Numbered from the stretch's first letter, positions 37,587 to 46,208 are shown. The stretch is 64,000 nt of DNA from Devosia crocina (GCF_900116545.1 NZ_FPCK01000003.1:248001-312000), one strand, 5' to 3'. Made by a program: numbers and translations. Notes: generated from the letters alone by a model not told the origin.

Positions 37587-38413
37587 TGGAAACGCACATG
37601 GACGATGAAGAGACCAGCGCGGTACTGGAACACGAAGCCACGGCTCGACTGCTGGAGCTTGAGCAGTTGTGGAAAGCTCCGGTGGGCGAGATGCCAGACC
37701 GCGTTCCACTCGCCGACCTCGAGGTTATCGAGGTGTTGTTCCAGCCCCGCACGATGAGCGAGAAACATCTCGATGACCTGAAACGGGCTATCAAGTCGGT
37801 CGGCGCTTTGGAGCCTTTGCTCGTGCTGCCGGTGGGGAACCGGCTGATCGTCGTGGACGGACACCACCGCCGGGAGGCTTATGAGTTGGTCGACTTCGCG
37901 GAGCCGGTGCCCGTCACCTACTTCCGCGGCAGCCCAAGGCAGGCCATGTTCGAGGCAGTACGCGAGAACTCGATGGCGAAGCTGCCGATGCACAACAGGG
38001 AGAAGCAGGACTACGCATGGAAGCTGGTTCTCGTTGGGGACAGCAGCAAGAACGAAATCAGCGTGGCCACCGGCGTCTCAACCTCGCAAGTGGCGAACAT
38101 GAGGAAGGCTCGAAGCCTGCTCAAGGATGATGCCTTCGAGCATAAGTCTTGGTTCCGCGCCCGGAGAGCGGCGCAGGGCAAGGGTCAGCTCGAAGTTGAT
38201 GTTGAGGAGATGAAGGAGCGGCAGGCGCTGGACTGGGCCAACCGGATGGCGAAGGAGTTCACCACGAAGATGGCAACCCATCCAGAAATCGCGGCAATGG
38301 CGTTGAACATCTACTTCGGGCGCAAGCTACCGGAGCTGTACCATGAGCTGCGGTCCTTCATGGCCGAGGACATGGAGTTCGAGGAGTGGGACGAGAACCA
38401 TTCCGACTTCTGA
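37583..38413 (+). CDS. ParB N-terminal-domain protein
   Basis: A 276-residue ParB/Srx-fold protein. Box II is VVDGHHRREAYEL (GHHRR at 93-97; classic ParB has GERR/GHRR), and the second conserved segment is RENSMAKLPMHNREKQDYAW. A helix-turn-helix follows (NEISVATGVSTSQVANMRKA). The C-terminal region is acidic (EDMEFEEWDENHSDF) and lacks an obvious ParB dimerisation domain. There is no ParA partner nearby. Island-borne ParB-like proteins can be regulators or CTPase switches; the role here is open. Confidence 0.82.
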   Translation: MMETHMDDEETSAVLEHEATARLLELEQLWKAPVGEMPDRVPLADLEVIEVLFQPRTMSEKHLDDLKRAIKSVGALEPLLVLPVGNRLIVVDGHHRREAYELVDFAEPVPVTYFRGSPRQAMFEAVRENSMAKLPMHNREKQDYAWKLVLVGDSSKNEISVATGVSTSQVANMRKARSLLKDDAFEHKSWFRARRAAQGKGQLEVDVEEMKERQALDWANRMAKEFTTKMATHPEIAAMALNIYFGRKLPELYHELRSFMAEDMEFEEWDENHSDF

Positions 38414-38459
38414 CCTATCCAACCCTTAGGGTGTACAATTTGTACAGGGATGGGATAGG
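38414..38459. promoter_or_regulatory. Nested palindrome between convergent ParB-like and ATPase genes
   Basis: Outer arms CCTATCC (38414-38420) and GGATAGG (38453-38459), with an inner near-perfect dyad TGTACAATTTGTACA at 38432-38446 (only the centre base breaks symmetry). It lies directly after both stop codons. It could be a shared terminator without T-runs or a protein-binding site; the inner dyad has the size of a ParB/KorB-type operator. Confidence 0.5.
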
Positions 38460-38465
38460 AGGCGT

Positions 38466-39776
38466 TCATCGGCGCTCTACGTTCCCGTCCCAGCCCAGCC
38501 TTCGCTTGGCGGCAGGGTGATCTATCTCAAGGTCCACCCCTGCCTGCTCCGCCCGTAGCCGAGCATAGCCCCTAACAACCTTCTCTGCGAACTCGTACCA
38601 TCCAGCCCGGTTCGCGGTGAGGATGCCAGCGTAGCTCGACTGCTTGAGGTTGTTCATCCGGTTGTTGAACTTATCGCGGGGAAGTGGACTCTTCCCAAGG
38701 CGTGTCATGATGCGCTGGTAGGACTGGTAGATGTCGGTGCTTCGGCGTTGCAGTTCATGCCCATCAGCCACTGCGAACAAGACCGTCTCGTAGTCGTTGG
38801 TGTACTTCCGCGTGGCGGTCTCGTAGGGCTGCTTGAGCTTCATCTCCATGGCATCGCTGGCATCACTCATCGCTTTCTCGAACAATTCGCCCGTTACCTT
38901 CCCTCCGTTCTCCGCCTCGAACACCCTCCAAAAGAGCTTCTCGGATATGAGGTGGACGTAGTGCGGGAAGCCGTCCGAGATTTTGGCAATGCGGTACTGG
39001 GTCGTGTCGTCGATTTCCACGCCGAGACGGTCAGCGGCTCCCGCGATGATTTCCAGTCGTGCGTCGTAGGGAAGGCGGTCCAAGCTCACCGTGTGAAAGT
39101 AACGGTCCGCACTGCCATGCGCGGACATCAAGGCATCCACGCTATCCCCAATGCCGCAGAAGATGAAGCGGGCGGGGATGTGCTTGTCCGAAACCTGCTT
39201 GATGAAGTTGGCGAAGTTCTCCTGCTCTTGCTGGTCCTTGACCTGATCGAACTCGTCGATGACCACAACCAGGTCTCCCTCGATCTTGTCCGCGAGAAGA
39301 GCAACGACCCGAACGGCTTCGTTCACTGACGTGGGCGGGGGCGCTACTCCTTCCTGCTCCGTGATCTTTCCAGTGCCAAGGAAGCCACCAAGGTTGAACC
39401 CGAGGCTACCCTCCCGAATAACCTTCTCAAGGCCGGGTCGTCGTCCTGCTACCTCCTCTATGAGGTCCCGGATGATGCTGGTGAAGCCGTTGCTTTGGTC
39501 GCACCCCAAGAGGATTGGATCGCTCTTCGTGGAGAGCGAGAACGCAGCGGTCTGGGCCAAGGACGACTTCCCAACGCCTCGGAAGCCGTGGATCAAGACA
39601 TGGCGTCCACCGGCGTAAAGAGCCTTCCTGATGCCGTCCAGTTGTTCCGCGCGGCCCCTCAAGAACTCCTCGGACTGGAGCGGTCGGGATGGTGACAACA
39701 CCATGTCGAGCAGCTTGCCGAAGTCCGGCTCTCGCTGGGTGATTACTGGACGAAGGCCGATCAGCTCTTGGGTCAT
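38466..39776 (-). CDS. Stand-alone AAA ATPase (island cargo)
   Basis: A 436-residue P-loop ATPase: Walker A GFRGVGKSS at 64-72, Walker B LVVVIDEFD at about 169-177, a likely sensor segment FIFCGIGDSVDALM and a C-terminal winged-helix-like region (LPYDARLEIIAGAADRLGVE, then a DUF-like tail with RSTDIYQSYQRIMTRLG). This is the architecture of ORC/Cdc6- or STAND-like ATPases. A Gly-rich segment (SLGFNLGGFLGTGKITEQE) lies between the Walker motifs. ATG at 39776 is chosen from several. No partner gene on its strand; function unknown, defence or target-capture are candidates. Confidence 0.72.
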   Translation of the reverse strand: MTQELIGLRPVITQREPDFGKLLDMVLSPSRPLQSEEFLRGRAEQLDGIRKALYAGGRHVLIHGFRGVGKSSLAQTAAFSLSTKSDPILLGCDQSNGFTSIIRDLIEEVAGRRPGLEKVIREGSLGFNLGGFLGTGKITEQEGVAPPPTSVNEAVRVVALLADKIEGDLVVVIDEFDQVKDQQEQENFANFIKQVSDKHIPARFIFCGIGDSVDALMSAHGSADRYFHTVSLDRLPYDARLEIIAGAADRLGVEIDDTTQYRIAKISDGFPHYVHLISEKLFWRVFEAENGGKVTGELFEKAMSDASDAMEMKLKQPYETATRKYTNDYETVLFAVADGHELQRRSTDIYQSYQRIMTRLGKSPLPRDKFNNRMNNLKQSSYAGILTANRAGWYEFAEKVVRGYARLRAEQAGVDLEIDHPAAKRRLGWDGNVERR

Positions 39777-39907
39777 GCTGCCAATGTAAAAGGATTCTTT
39801 TGCCTCACAAAAGGAAATCGCTCTCGTCCACAAGCCATCACGATGAGGTACTTCGTTGACAACATGAGGCGATCATGTCCTCCCGCCACGTCCTCCGCAT
39901 TGCTGGC

Positions 39908-41263
39908 TCAAGCTGGTTCTGGGAGCCTCACCGCCTCCACGCAACGCCTTGCCTGCTCCATGGCTGGTCCACCGGAGTACAGCCCCAAGGTCATTCCCTC
40001 CCGTTTGTGGCCCACTACGGCAGAGATGATGTGCGGTGGTTGGTCCGCTTGTTCGGCTTTCGTGATGAACCACCGTCGGAAGGAGTGGAAGTTGGCCAAA
40101 GCCCTTCTGCGCCCCTCGCGTTCGTCTCCGATGCCGAGAGAGCGGCGATAGGCGGTGAAGTGCATTGTCGCCTTATAGGACCTCTCCTTGAGTGGACTGG
40201 ACGGCGGAGGCCACTCCGGAAAGATGGGCTCGTCCATTCCCTTGCCTGATGTCCTTCGCGCGATGATGTCGACCAATTGAGAATGGATTGGCACCTTGCG
40301 GGTAGAGGTTTCCCTCTTCTGCGGCTTGAACTCGAATACGCCTCCCTGACAGTCCCGCACTCGGAGCGAAACGATCGGGTCGAGACGGCAGCCCGTTAGG
40401 GCAGCTATGCGCACGAGGTCTCGCATCTCCGGCGCTGCTGGTCCGGTCAGGAGTTTGATCATCTCTTCGTCGGTGAACGGACGCTCCTTCTCGTCATGCT
40501 GAACCTTCGGCTCCGCAAGAACCAATCCCTGCCAGACGTTGGTCTGAACCTCTTCGCGGCGCTCCAGCCATTGCCAGTACCGCGACAAGCGCCGCAAGTA
40601 CTTGTTCAACGTCACGGGAGAGAGCTTTGGCTCCAGCGCCTGGAGATCGTCAACGAAGCGGACAGCGGCCTTCTTGGTGGGGAAGGACTGGAGGTATGGG
40701 TCTATGGCGTTCTCCCGACACCAGCGCTGCAGCAAAGCGATAGCTCTCGTGTCATCTCCCAAGGTGCGCGGCTTCACCGTGAGCTGTCCCATGTACTGGT
40801 CATGGAAGCGGTCCAGAGGTGTTGCCTTGCCCGCTACGATCTTCATGAACTCCGAAGCTTGGCGTTGAGCATGAGGGGCGTACACGGGAGCTTCCTCGCC
40901 CGTCACAGGGTCGGATGTGGTGGCAACCTCGCGGCCCAGCAATTGATCGACAGTGACGCTGACTGCCGTGTCTACCTCCTCAACATCGAGGTCAGTCGTG
41001 GCATTGAGCCTCTGACGGCGCAGCTCTTCGGCAAGTGCCCTGATGTCGTCTCCACCACCCGCTTGGGCGAACGAGGCCATTATCTCGCGGACGATGGGCC
41101 ACTTGAGCTGGTTGGCCACCCTCAAACTATCGGTGTTCAACTGCCGTTTGACCCGAGTGGACCCGACTTGGGAAACGAGCCGCTTGGGCACTGCGACGCT
41201 GACCCGCCATTTGCCCCGGTGCTGCTCCAAGTACTGCCTATCGTTCACTGCTGATCGTGCCAC
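39908..41263 (-). CDS. Tyrosine-type integrase of the element
   Basis: A 451-residue site-specific integrase. The catalytic residues can be placed: Arg in LTGCRLDPIVSL, Lys in KRETSTRKVPIH, the H-x-x-R box FHSFRRW, His in VVGHKREGM and the nucleophile Tyr in LGLYSGG. The N-terminal arm-binding/core-binding part starts with EQHRGKWRVSVAVPKRLV, a family trait of DUF6538-type proteobacterial integrases. It sits about 110 bases from the right attachment core, reading inwards, as expected for tRNA-targeted elements. Confidence 0.93.
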   Translation of the reverse strand: MARSAVNDRQYLEQHRGKWRVSVAVPKRLVSQVGSTRVKRQLNTDSLRVANQLKWPIVREIMASFAQAGGGDDIRALAEELRRQRLNATTDLDVEEVDTAVSVTVDQLLGREVATTSDPVTGEEAPVYAPHAQRQASEFMKIVAGKATPLDRFHDQYMGQLTVKPRTLGDDTRAIALLQRWCRENAIDPYLQSFPTKKAAVRFVDDLQALEPKLSPVTLNKYLRRLSRYWQWLERREEVQTNVWQGLVLAEPKVQHDEKERPFTDEEMIKLLTGPAAPEMRDLVRIAALTGCRLDPIVSLRVRDCQGGVFEFKPQKRETSTRKVPIHSQLVDIIARRTSGKGMDEPIFPEWPPPSSPLKERSYKATMHFTAYRRSLGIGDEREGRRRALANFHSFRRWFITKAEQADQPPHIISAVVGHKREGMTLGLYSGGPAMEQARRCVEAVRLPEPA

Positions 41264-41277
41264 CCGGAACGCCTCTC

Positions 41278-41309
41278 GTACCCCAGTTCGTACCCCAACC
41301 GCGTACCAC
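41278..41309 (+). promoter_or_regulatory. Right triplet of GTACCCC boxes (probable integrase arm sites)
   Basis: GTACCCC at 41278 and 41290, and GTACCAC at 41303: the same 12 and 13 base steps as the left triplet, 64 bases inside the right core and immediately upstream of the integrase start, so binding there could also repress the integrase gene. Confidence 0.65.
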
Positions 41310-41372
41310 CAAGCCTATGTAATGTCATCAAGTTCTTGATCAAGAATATGAAATTGGCAGTCAGAGGTGTTC

Positions 41373-41389
41373 CCCGCTCAGCTCCACCA
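41373..41389 (+). repeat. attR core: 17-bp direct repeat, right copy
   Basis: CCCGCTCAGCTCCACCA, identical to the tRNA 3' end at 34297-34313. Only this tail of the tRNA is present here; there is no second tRNA gene. Confidence 0.9.
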
Positions 41390-41486
41390 GTTCCTTTTTC
41401 CGATCACATTTTTTCTGGCCCCGAGCACTGGGGGAACCGGGGCGGGTTGGGCTCGTTTGAGCTTACCTGCCAAGCGAGGTGCTGAC

Positions 41487-41753
41487 ATGCCGCGGTTTTT
41501 CTTTAATCACCGGACCAGCAAGGACGAGAACGAGGTCGATATCGAGGGGCTGCAATTGCCGACCCTGAACGATGCGCTCGAAGAGGCGTCCTTTGCGGCC
41601 CGCGGGGCTGTGGCACTGGCCGATGAGCCGGTGCGCGGCGAATTCATTATCGAGGACGAGGGACGGGTGCCGCTGGCGCGCGTGCCCTATGCGGCCGAGG
41701 AGCCGGACGGGGACGCTGCTTACCCGGAAACAGACGGCGATACCGCGTCCTAG
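41487..41753 (+). CDS. DUF6894 family protein
   Basis: An 88-residue acidic protein beginning MPRFFFNHRTSKDENEVDIE, with the RYFFH/FFFN start, an internal Asp/Glu-x-x-Gly turn and a Glu-Ala helix (LNDALEEASFAARGAVALAD) that mark DUF6894, a family common in Rhizobiales with no known role. It lies just outside the island and overlaps the convergent next gene by four bases. Confidence 0.78.
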   Translation: MPRFFFNHRTSKDENEVDIEGLQLPTLNDALEEASFAARGAVALADEPVRGEFIIEDEGRVPLARVPYAAEEPDGDAAYPETDGDTAS

Positions 41754-41968
41754 AAGTCGCTGGTCAGGCCCTTGATTTCCCAGTCGCCATAGCGGCCGGG
41801 CTCAAGCCCGCCCCGGCCACCCTTTTCCTTGGGCGCAAGGGCGCTTGCCTGGTCAATGCCTGCTCGCCGCGCCTTGGCCTCCGCCAGCGCGCGCTGCGCC
41901 GCAGGCGGAAGGACACGCAAGGCTTCTTCAGGCGCGTCAGCCGGCTCGGGGGTCTCGTTCTTTGTCAT
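41750..41968 (-). CDS. DUF1674 protein, SdhAF4-like succinate dehydrogenase assembly factor
   Basis: A 72-residue protein whose C terminus (GGRGGLEPGRYGDWEIKG, then LTSDF) is the DUF1674 signature shared with eukaryotic SDHAF4/Sdh8, which binds flavinated SdhA and helps complex II assembly. That function is known for the eukaryotic family; for this protein it is inferred. The ATG at 41968 follows GGAGAAGG. Divergent from htpX. Confidence 0.82.
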   Translation of the reverse strand: MTKNETPEPADAPEEALRVLPPAAQRALAEAKARRAGIDQASALAPKEKGGRGGLEPGRYGDWEIKGLTSDF

Positions 41969-42060
41969 GAGCCTTCTCCAATTCAGACCGGTTATGCGCT
42001 TGCGCGGAACCCTTGGACACCCAACATAATTGGGCAAACAGAGATCTTAAAGGGGTTCAG

Positions 42061-43044
42061 ATGTTCAACACCGTTCGCACCTTTGCCCTGATCGCGGCGA
42101 TGACCGCGCTGTTCATGGTGGTTGGCTATTTCATCGGCGGCACCGGCGGCATGATGATCGCCTTTGCTTTTGCCGCCGTGACCAACCTGTTTGCCTATTG
42201 GAATTCGGACAAGCTGGTGCTGCGCATGCAGAACGCGGTGCCAGTGGCTCAGAGCCAGGCGCCCGAGCTTTACGACATGGTCGATACCTTGTCCAAGCGC
42301 GCCGGAATCCCTACCCCGGCGGTTTACGTGATCCAGTCCGACCAGCCCAATGCCTTTGCCACCGGGCGCGACCCCAACAATGCCGCGGTAGCGGTTTCGG
42401 CCGGGCTCCTGCGCCATCTCGACACGCGCGAAGTCGCCGGCGTCGTGGCGCACGAACTGGCCCATATCCGCTCGCGCGATACCCTGACCATGACGGTGAC
42501 GGCGACGCTTGCCGGTGCCATTTCCGCGCTTGCCCAGTTCGGCCTATTTTTCGGCGGCGGCAACAATCGCGACAATCCGCTGGGCGGCATCGGCACATTG
42601 CTGATGGTGTTTCTCGCTCCGCTTGCCGCCATGCTGGTGCAGATGGCGGTGAGCCGCACGCGCGAATACGAGGCCGATCGCGATGGCGCCGAAATTTCGG
42701 GCGATCCGCTCGCCCTTGCCTCGGCGCTCAACAAGATCGCCACCTTGGCCGGGCGGCAGGTCAATGTGGCGGCCGAACGCAATCCTGCTCAGGCGCATAT
42801 GTATATCATCAACCCACTCTCGGGCGCCCGGATGGACAACCTGTTTTCCACCCATCCCGATACCGGCAACCGGATCGAGGCGCTGCGCAGGCTTGCAGGA
42901 GAGATGCGGCTGGACGATAAGGGCGCAAGATCCGCGCCCCGCCCGCAGCCCGCTTCGCGCGGCACGACCGGCAGCGGCGGCTGGCGGGTTCCGAGTGCCG
43001 GCCGCGGCGACAACAATAGCGGCCTGCGCGGTCCCTGGGGGTAA
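42061..43044 (+). CDS. htpX: M48 family membrane zinc metalloprotease HtpX
   Basis: Inner-membrane quality-control protease. Two N-terminal transmembrane helices ([20 protein letters not shown] and the next stretch) precede the zinc site [10 protein letters not shown], with the third ligand Glu in [15 protein letters not shown], and two further hydrophobic helices. The 327-residue length is typical. ATG at 42061, with AAAGGGG upstream, is chosen. It is followed closely by rsmB. Confidence 0.95.
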   Translation: MFNTVRTFALIAAMTALFMVVGYFIGGTGGMMIAFAFAAVTNLFAYWNSDKLVLRMQNAVPVAQSQAPELYDMVDTLSKRAGIPTPAVYVIQSDQPNAFATGRDPNNAAVAVSAGLLRHLDTREVAGVVAHELAHIRSRDTLTMTVTATLAGAISALAQFGLFFGGGNNRDNPLGGIGTLLMVFLAPLAAMLVQMAVSRTREYEADRDGAEISGDPLALASALNKIATLAGRQVNVAAERNPAQAHMYIINPLSGARMDNLFSTHPDTGNRIEALRRLAGEMRLDDKGARSAPRPQPASRGTTGSGGWRVPSAGRGDNNSGLRGPWG

Positions 43045-43091
43045 GGTGCTGGGCGGAAACCCGCCTCAGGCGCCACGATAAGGTTGCCGAT

Positions 43092-44393
43092 GTGACGAAA
43101 GCAAAGGATCCGGCGGGGCTCAGCCTTCGTCTCGTTGCCGCAAAGCGGCTGCAGGCCGTGCTCAAGGGCGAGCACTTTGCGCCCCTCCAGGCTGGCGATC
43201 TCGCCGATGGGCGCGACCGGGCGCTGGCCAACCGGCTGATCACCACGGCCCTCCGGCGCCATGGCCAGATCAATGCCATGCTGGGCGAACTGCTGGAAAA
43301 GGGCATGCCGCCGCGCTCGGGCACGTTTGAGGCGGTGCTGCGCCTGTCGCTCGCTCAATTGGTTTTTTTGCCCGATATCGGTGCGCATAGTGCACTGTTT
43401 CTGGCGGTGGAAGCGATCAAGCGGGATAGCAAGGCGCGGCATCTTTCGGGCCTGATGAATGCCGTGCTGCGCCGGGCGCAGGGCAATTCGGCGCGTTTCG
43501 CGCTGCTTGACGACACACTGCTTCTGCCCGAAACGACCCGGCAAAAATGGGAAAGCGCCTATGGCACAGAGGCCGTCGGACGCTTCACCGATGCCCTGAT
43601 CGATGGCGCACCGCTCGACCTGACCTTGCGGGAAGTGGATCCCGATGTGATCGAGGCGCTGGGCGCCACCCAGCTCGCCGGTCCCTCCGTGCGGCTCGAA
43701 ACACGCGACCGGCCCGTCGATGCCCTGCCCTTCTTTGAGGACGGCCGCTGGTGGGTGCAGGATGTGGCCTCGGCCATTCCGGCGCGGCTCATCAAGGCGC
43801 AGGCGGGTGGAAGCGTGCTCGATCTTTGTGCCGCCCCCGGCGGCAAGACAGCGCAACTCTGCCAGTCAGGCTACAGCGTGACGGCGCTCGACAGCGACGC
43901 GACACGGCTCGAGCGGCTCAAGGCCAACATGGAACGGCTCGGTTTTTCGCCCCTGGTGCTGGAAGGCGATGCAGCCAAGTTCGCCGCGCCCGAACCCTTT
44001 GACGGCATCGTGCTTGATGCGCCCTGTTCGGCAACGGGCACGTTCCGCCGCCATCCCGAAGTGCTCTGGCAGCGCAGCGCCGCCGACATCGCCGGCCGCG
44101 TGCAGTTGCAGCGCAGCCTCTTTGCGAACGCCGTACGCTTGCTGTCACCGGGTGGAAGTCTTGTTTATTGCGTCTGTTCGCTCGAGCCCGAAGAGGGTGA
44201 GGCGGTCGCCGAATGGGCGCTCGCTGCGCTTAGTGGGATCGAGGCCGATCCCATTGCCCCCGGCGAATTGCCGGGGCTGGAAATGACCATCAATGCCCGG
44301 GGCGAGGTGCGTGCCCTGCCCTCGATGGCGCCGGGCGGCGTTGCCGGTGGCATGGATGGTTTCTTTGTGGCGCGTTTCCGCCGCACGAGCTAA
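43092..44393 (+). CDS. rsmB: RsmB-family 16S rRNA m5C methyltransferase
   Basis: SAM-dependent RNA cytosine-5 methyltransferase of the RsmB/NOP2 family, expected to act on C967 of 16S rRNA. An N-terminal NusB-like domain (to about residue 140) precedes the catalytic domain: VLDLCAAPGGKTAQLC binds SAM, DAPCSATGTFRRHPEV is motif IV and LVYCVCSLEPEEGE is motif VI with the second Cys. GTG start. It lies between htpX and the heparinase-like gene, a common order in Rhizobiales. Confidence 0.92.
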   Translation: MTKAKDPAGLSLRLVAAKRLQAVLKGEHFAPLQAGDLADGRDRALANRLITTALRRHGQINAMLGELLEKGMPPRSGTFEAVLRLSLAQLVFLPDIGAHSALFLAVEAIKRDSKARHLSGLMNAVLRRAQGNSARFALLDDTLLLPETTRQKWESAYGTEAVGRFTDALIDGAPLDLTLREVDPDVIEALGATQLAGPSVRLETRDRPVDALPFFEDGRWWVQDVASAIPARLIKAQAGGSVLDLCAAPGGKTAQLCQSGYSVTALDSDATRLERLKANMERLGFSPLVLEGDAAKFAAPEPFDGIVLDAPCSATGTFRRHPEVLWQRSAADIAGRVQLQRSLFANAVRLLSPGGSLVYCVCSLEPEEGEAVAEWALAALSGIEADPIAPGELPGLEMTINARGEVRALPSMAPGGVAGGMDGFFVARFRRTS

Positions 44394-44591
44394 GTCTTAA
44401 GCGGCCCAGCGGTTTTCCAGATCGATTTTCCGCCTGCAAGACACCGCAGAGCTTTCGGTCTGGGCAAATCAGGATGGAGCGACTAGAGGCTGATGGGTGC
44501 GGCGCCCCGCCGCATCCAGGGATCGATAGACCGTGAGTGAAATGGGCAGCAACCACCCTGCCCGCGTTGGACTTGGGCGCGGAGGCGGGAA

Positions 44592-46208
44592 TTGAGCGGC
44601 GAGATCCTGGGGATCGCCCGCAGGTTCGGCCTGCGCCTTGCCGACAGAATCGTGACCACTCCGGTGACCCGCTGGACCTGGCAGGGTCTGGCCGAGCAGG
44701 GCTATGAAGGCGAGTTGCCCGATTTCCGTCCCGCCGATGGCGATGCCGTGCGCGAAATGATGACGGGGCGGTATCTTCTTGCCTCAAAACTCGTCGAGAC
44801 CGGCGGCACTTCGCCCTTTGCCGTCGATACCGAATATTCGGACTGGTGGAACAATCTTCAGGGCTTTTCCTGGCTCCGGCACTTCCGCGATGTGCGCGAT
44901 CCTGGCGAAAAGCTCTTTGCCCGCACCCTCGTGCTCGACTGGATCGGACGCGAGGGGAGTTTCGATGCCGACAGCTGGACCCTGACCCTCACCGGCCAGC
45001 GGGTGCTTAACTGGCTCCGCCATCTGCCGCTGCTGCTCGATGGCGCGACGCCCGATCAGGCTAAGACCATTCAGCGTAGCCTCGGAACGCAAGTGCAGAG
45101 CCTGCGCGTGCGGGGACATCTGGCGGCCGATCCGGTCGAGCGCATGTTTGCCGCCATGGGCCTGTTGGGCGCCGAATTGTGCGAACCCGCCGAAAAGGCC
45201 GATGTCGAACAGCGCCTGCGCCAGCTCGATGGCGCGCTTGCGGAACAACTGGACACCGACGGGCTCCACAAGAGCCGCAATCCACGCGTTCAACTCACCC
45301 TCCTCAGTGAGTTGACCAGCCTGCGTCAGGCCGCATCGCGCCATGGCAGCCCAACCTTTGCCTCGCTCTCCAATCGCATCGATCGCATGCACGAGGCGCT
45401 CGACGCCCTGACGCTGTCGAGCGGCGAGCCGGCCTACTTCAATGGCTGCGGGCAGGTACCCCACGACATTCTTGTGGCCGTGCAGGCCAGCGGCCCCGCC
45501 GCCAACCGGCGCTCGCAGATCCTTGGCGGCTACGGAATCCTGCGCTCGGGTCCTTCGGTCATTATCGCCGATTCAGGATTGCGTCCGCCCGACAAATTCG
45601 ACGAGGAAGCCCATGCCGGCGCCCTGGCTTTCGAATTTTCTCACGGCAGCGAGCTGATCCTGGGCTCATGCGGCCCGGCGCCCACCGACATGGCCGAAAC
45701 GCGCGACCTCTTCCGCCAGTCGATTGCGCATTCCTCGCCCACCATCGACGACGAGGACAGCTATCAACCCAGCCGCCGCAGCCGGGGCGCCATCCTTCCG
45801 GATATGGAGCTGGTGCCGAGCGAACATATGCTGGTGCTGGCAACGGCCGGTTACGAGCAGCGCTTCGGCGTCGAGATCGAACGGCGGTTGACGCTTCTGG
45901 GCGATGGTTCAACACTTGTCGGCCAGGATCGTATCGTCTCGCGCGGGGAGCCCAAGGGGCACCTCGGTATCCGCTTTCATCTGGCGCCAGGTATCGCCGT
46001 CCACGCCCCGGTCGGCGAAGGCATGCGCCGGCTGACCCTGCCCAATGGCTCGGTCTGGAGCTTTCTCTGGGAAGGCGCGAACCTTCGCCAGGACGACAGC
46101 GTCCGCCAGTCCTCCTATCTCGGGTTCAACCGCACCCTCCAGCTCATTCTCGAAGCGGAAGTGGCCGAAGGGCTCGAGATCGGCTGGATTTTCACACGGG
46201 AACACTAG
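44592..46208 (+). CDS. Heparinase II/III family protein
   Basis: A 538-residue protein with an N-terminal all-helical (alpha/alpha toroid-like) part and a C-terminal beta-sandwich typical of heparinase II/III-like proteins. SDWWNNLQGFSWLRHFRDV and GCGQVPHDILVAVQASG match the Rhizobiales members next to rsmB. A TTG start with GGAGGCGGGA upstream is used. Possible role in glycan or peptidoglycan turnover; no substrate is shown, and no clear signal peptide is visible. Confidence 0.83.
   Translation: MSGEILGIARRFGLRLADRIVTTPVTRWTWQGLAEQGYEGELPDFRPADGDAVREMMTGRYLLASKLVETGGTSPFAVDTEYSDWWNNLQGFSWLRHFRDVRDPGEKLFARTLVLDWIGREGSFDADSWTLTLTGQRVLNWLRHLPLLLDGATPDQAKTIQRSLGTQVQSLRVRGHLAADPVERMFAAMGLLGAELCEPAEKADVEQRLRQLDGALAEQLDTDGLHKSRNPRVQLTLLSELTSLRQAASRHGSPTFASLSNRIDRMHEALDALTLSSGEPAYFNGCGQVPHDILVAVQASGPAANRRSQILGGYGILRSGPSVIIADSGLRPPDKFDEEAHAGALAFEFSHGSELILGSCGPAPTDMAETRDLFRQSIAHSSPTIDDEDSYQPSRRSRGAILPDMELVPSEHMLVLATAGYEQRFGVEIERRLTLLGDGSTLVGQDRIVSRGEPKGHLGIRFHLAPGIAVHAPVGEGMRRLTLPNGSVWSFLWEGANLRQDDSVRQSSYLGFNRTLQLILEAEVAEGLEIGWIFTREH

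Larger units (their letters stand above)
34297..41389. mobile_element. Integrative element in tRNA-Ala(CGC), 7.1 kb
   Basis: Bounded by 17-bp direct repeats, one being the 3' end of the intact tRNA. The right end carries a tyrosine integrase gene reading inwards, and both ends carry the same triplet of GTACCCC boxes. Cargo: a small membrane protein, GNAT acetyltransferase, serine recombinase, Cys/His-motif protein, ParB-like protein and an AAA ATPase. No capsid, tail, relaxase or type IV secretion genes are visible, so it is not a complete prophage or conjugative element. By eye its left 2 kb is richer in A/T than the flanking chromosome. Confidence 0.88.

Noticed and set aside
34297..41389. 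Complete prophage
   Set aside because: No capsid, terminase, tail or lysis genes are visible in 7 kb.
41371..41390. Second tRNA gene at the right end of the island
   Set aside because: Only the last 17 bases of tRNA-Ala are present; it is the attachment repeat.
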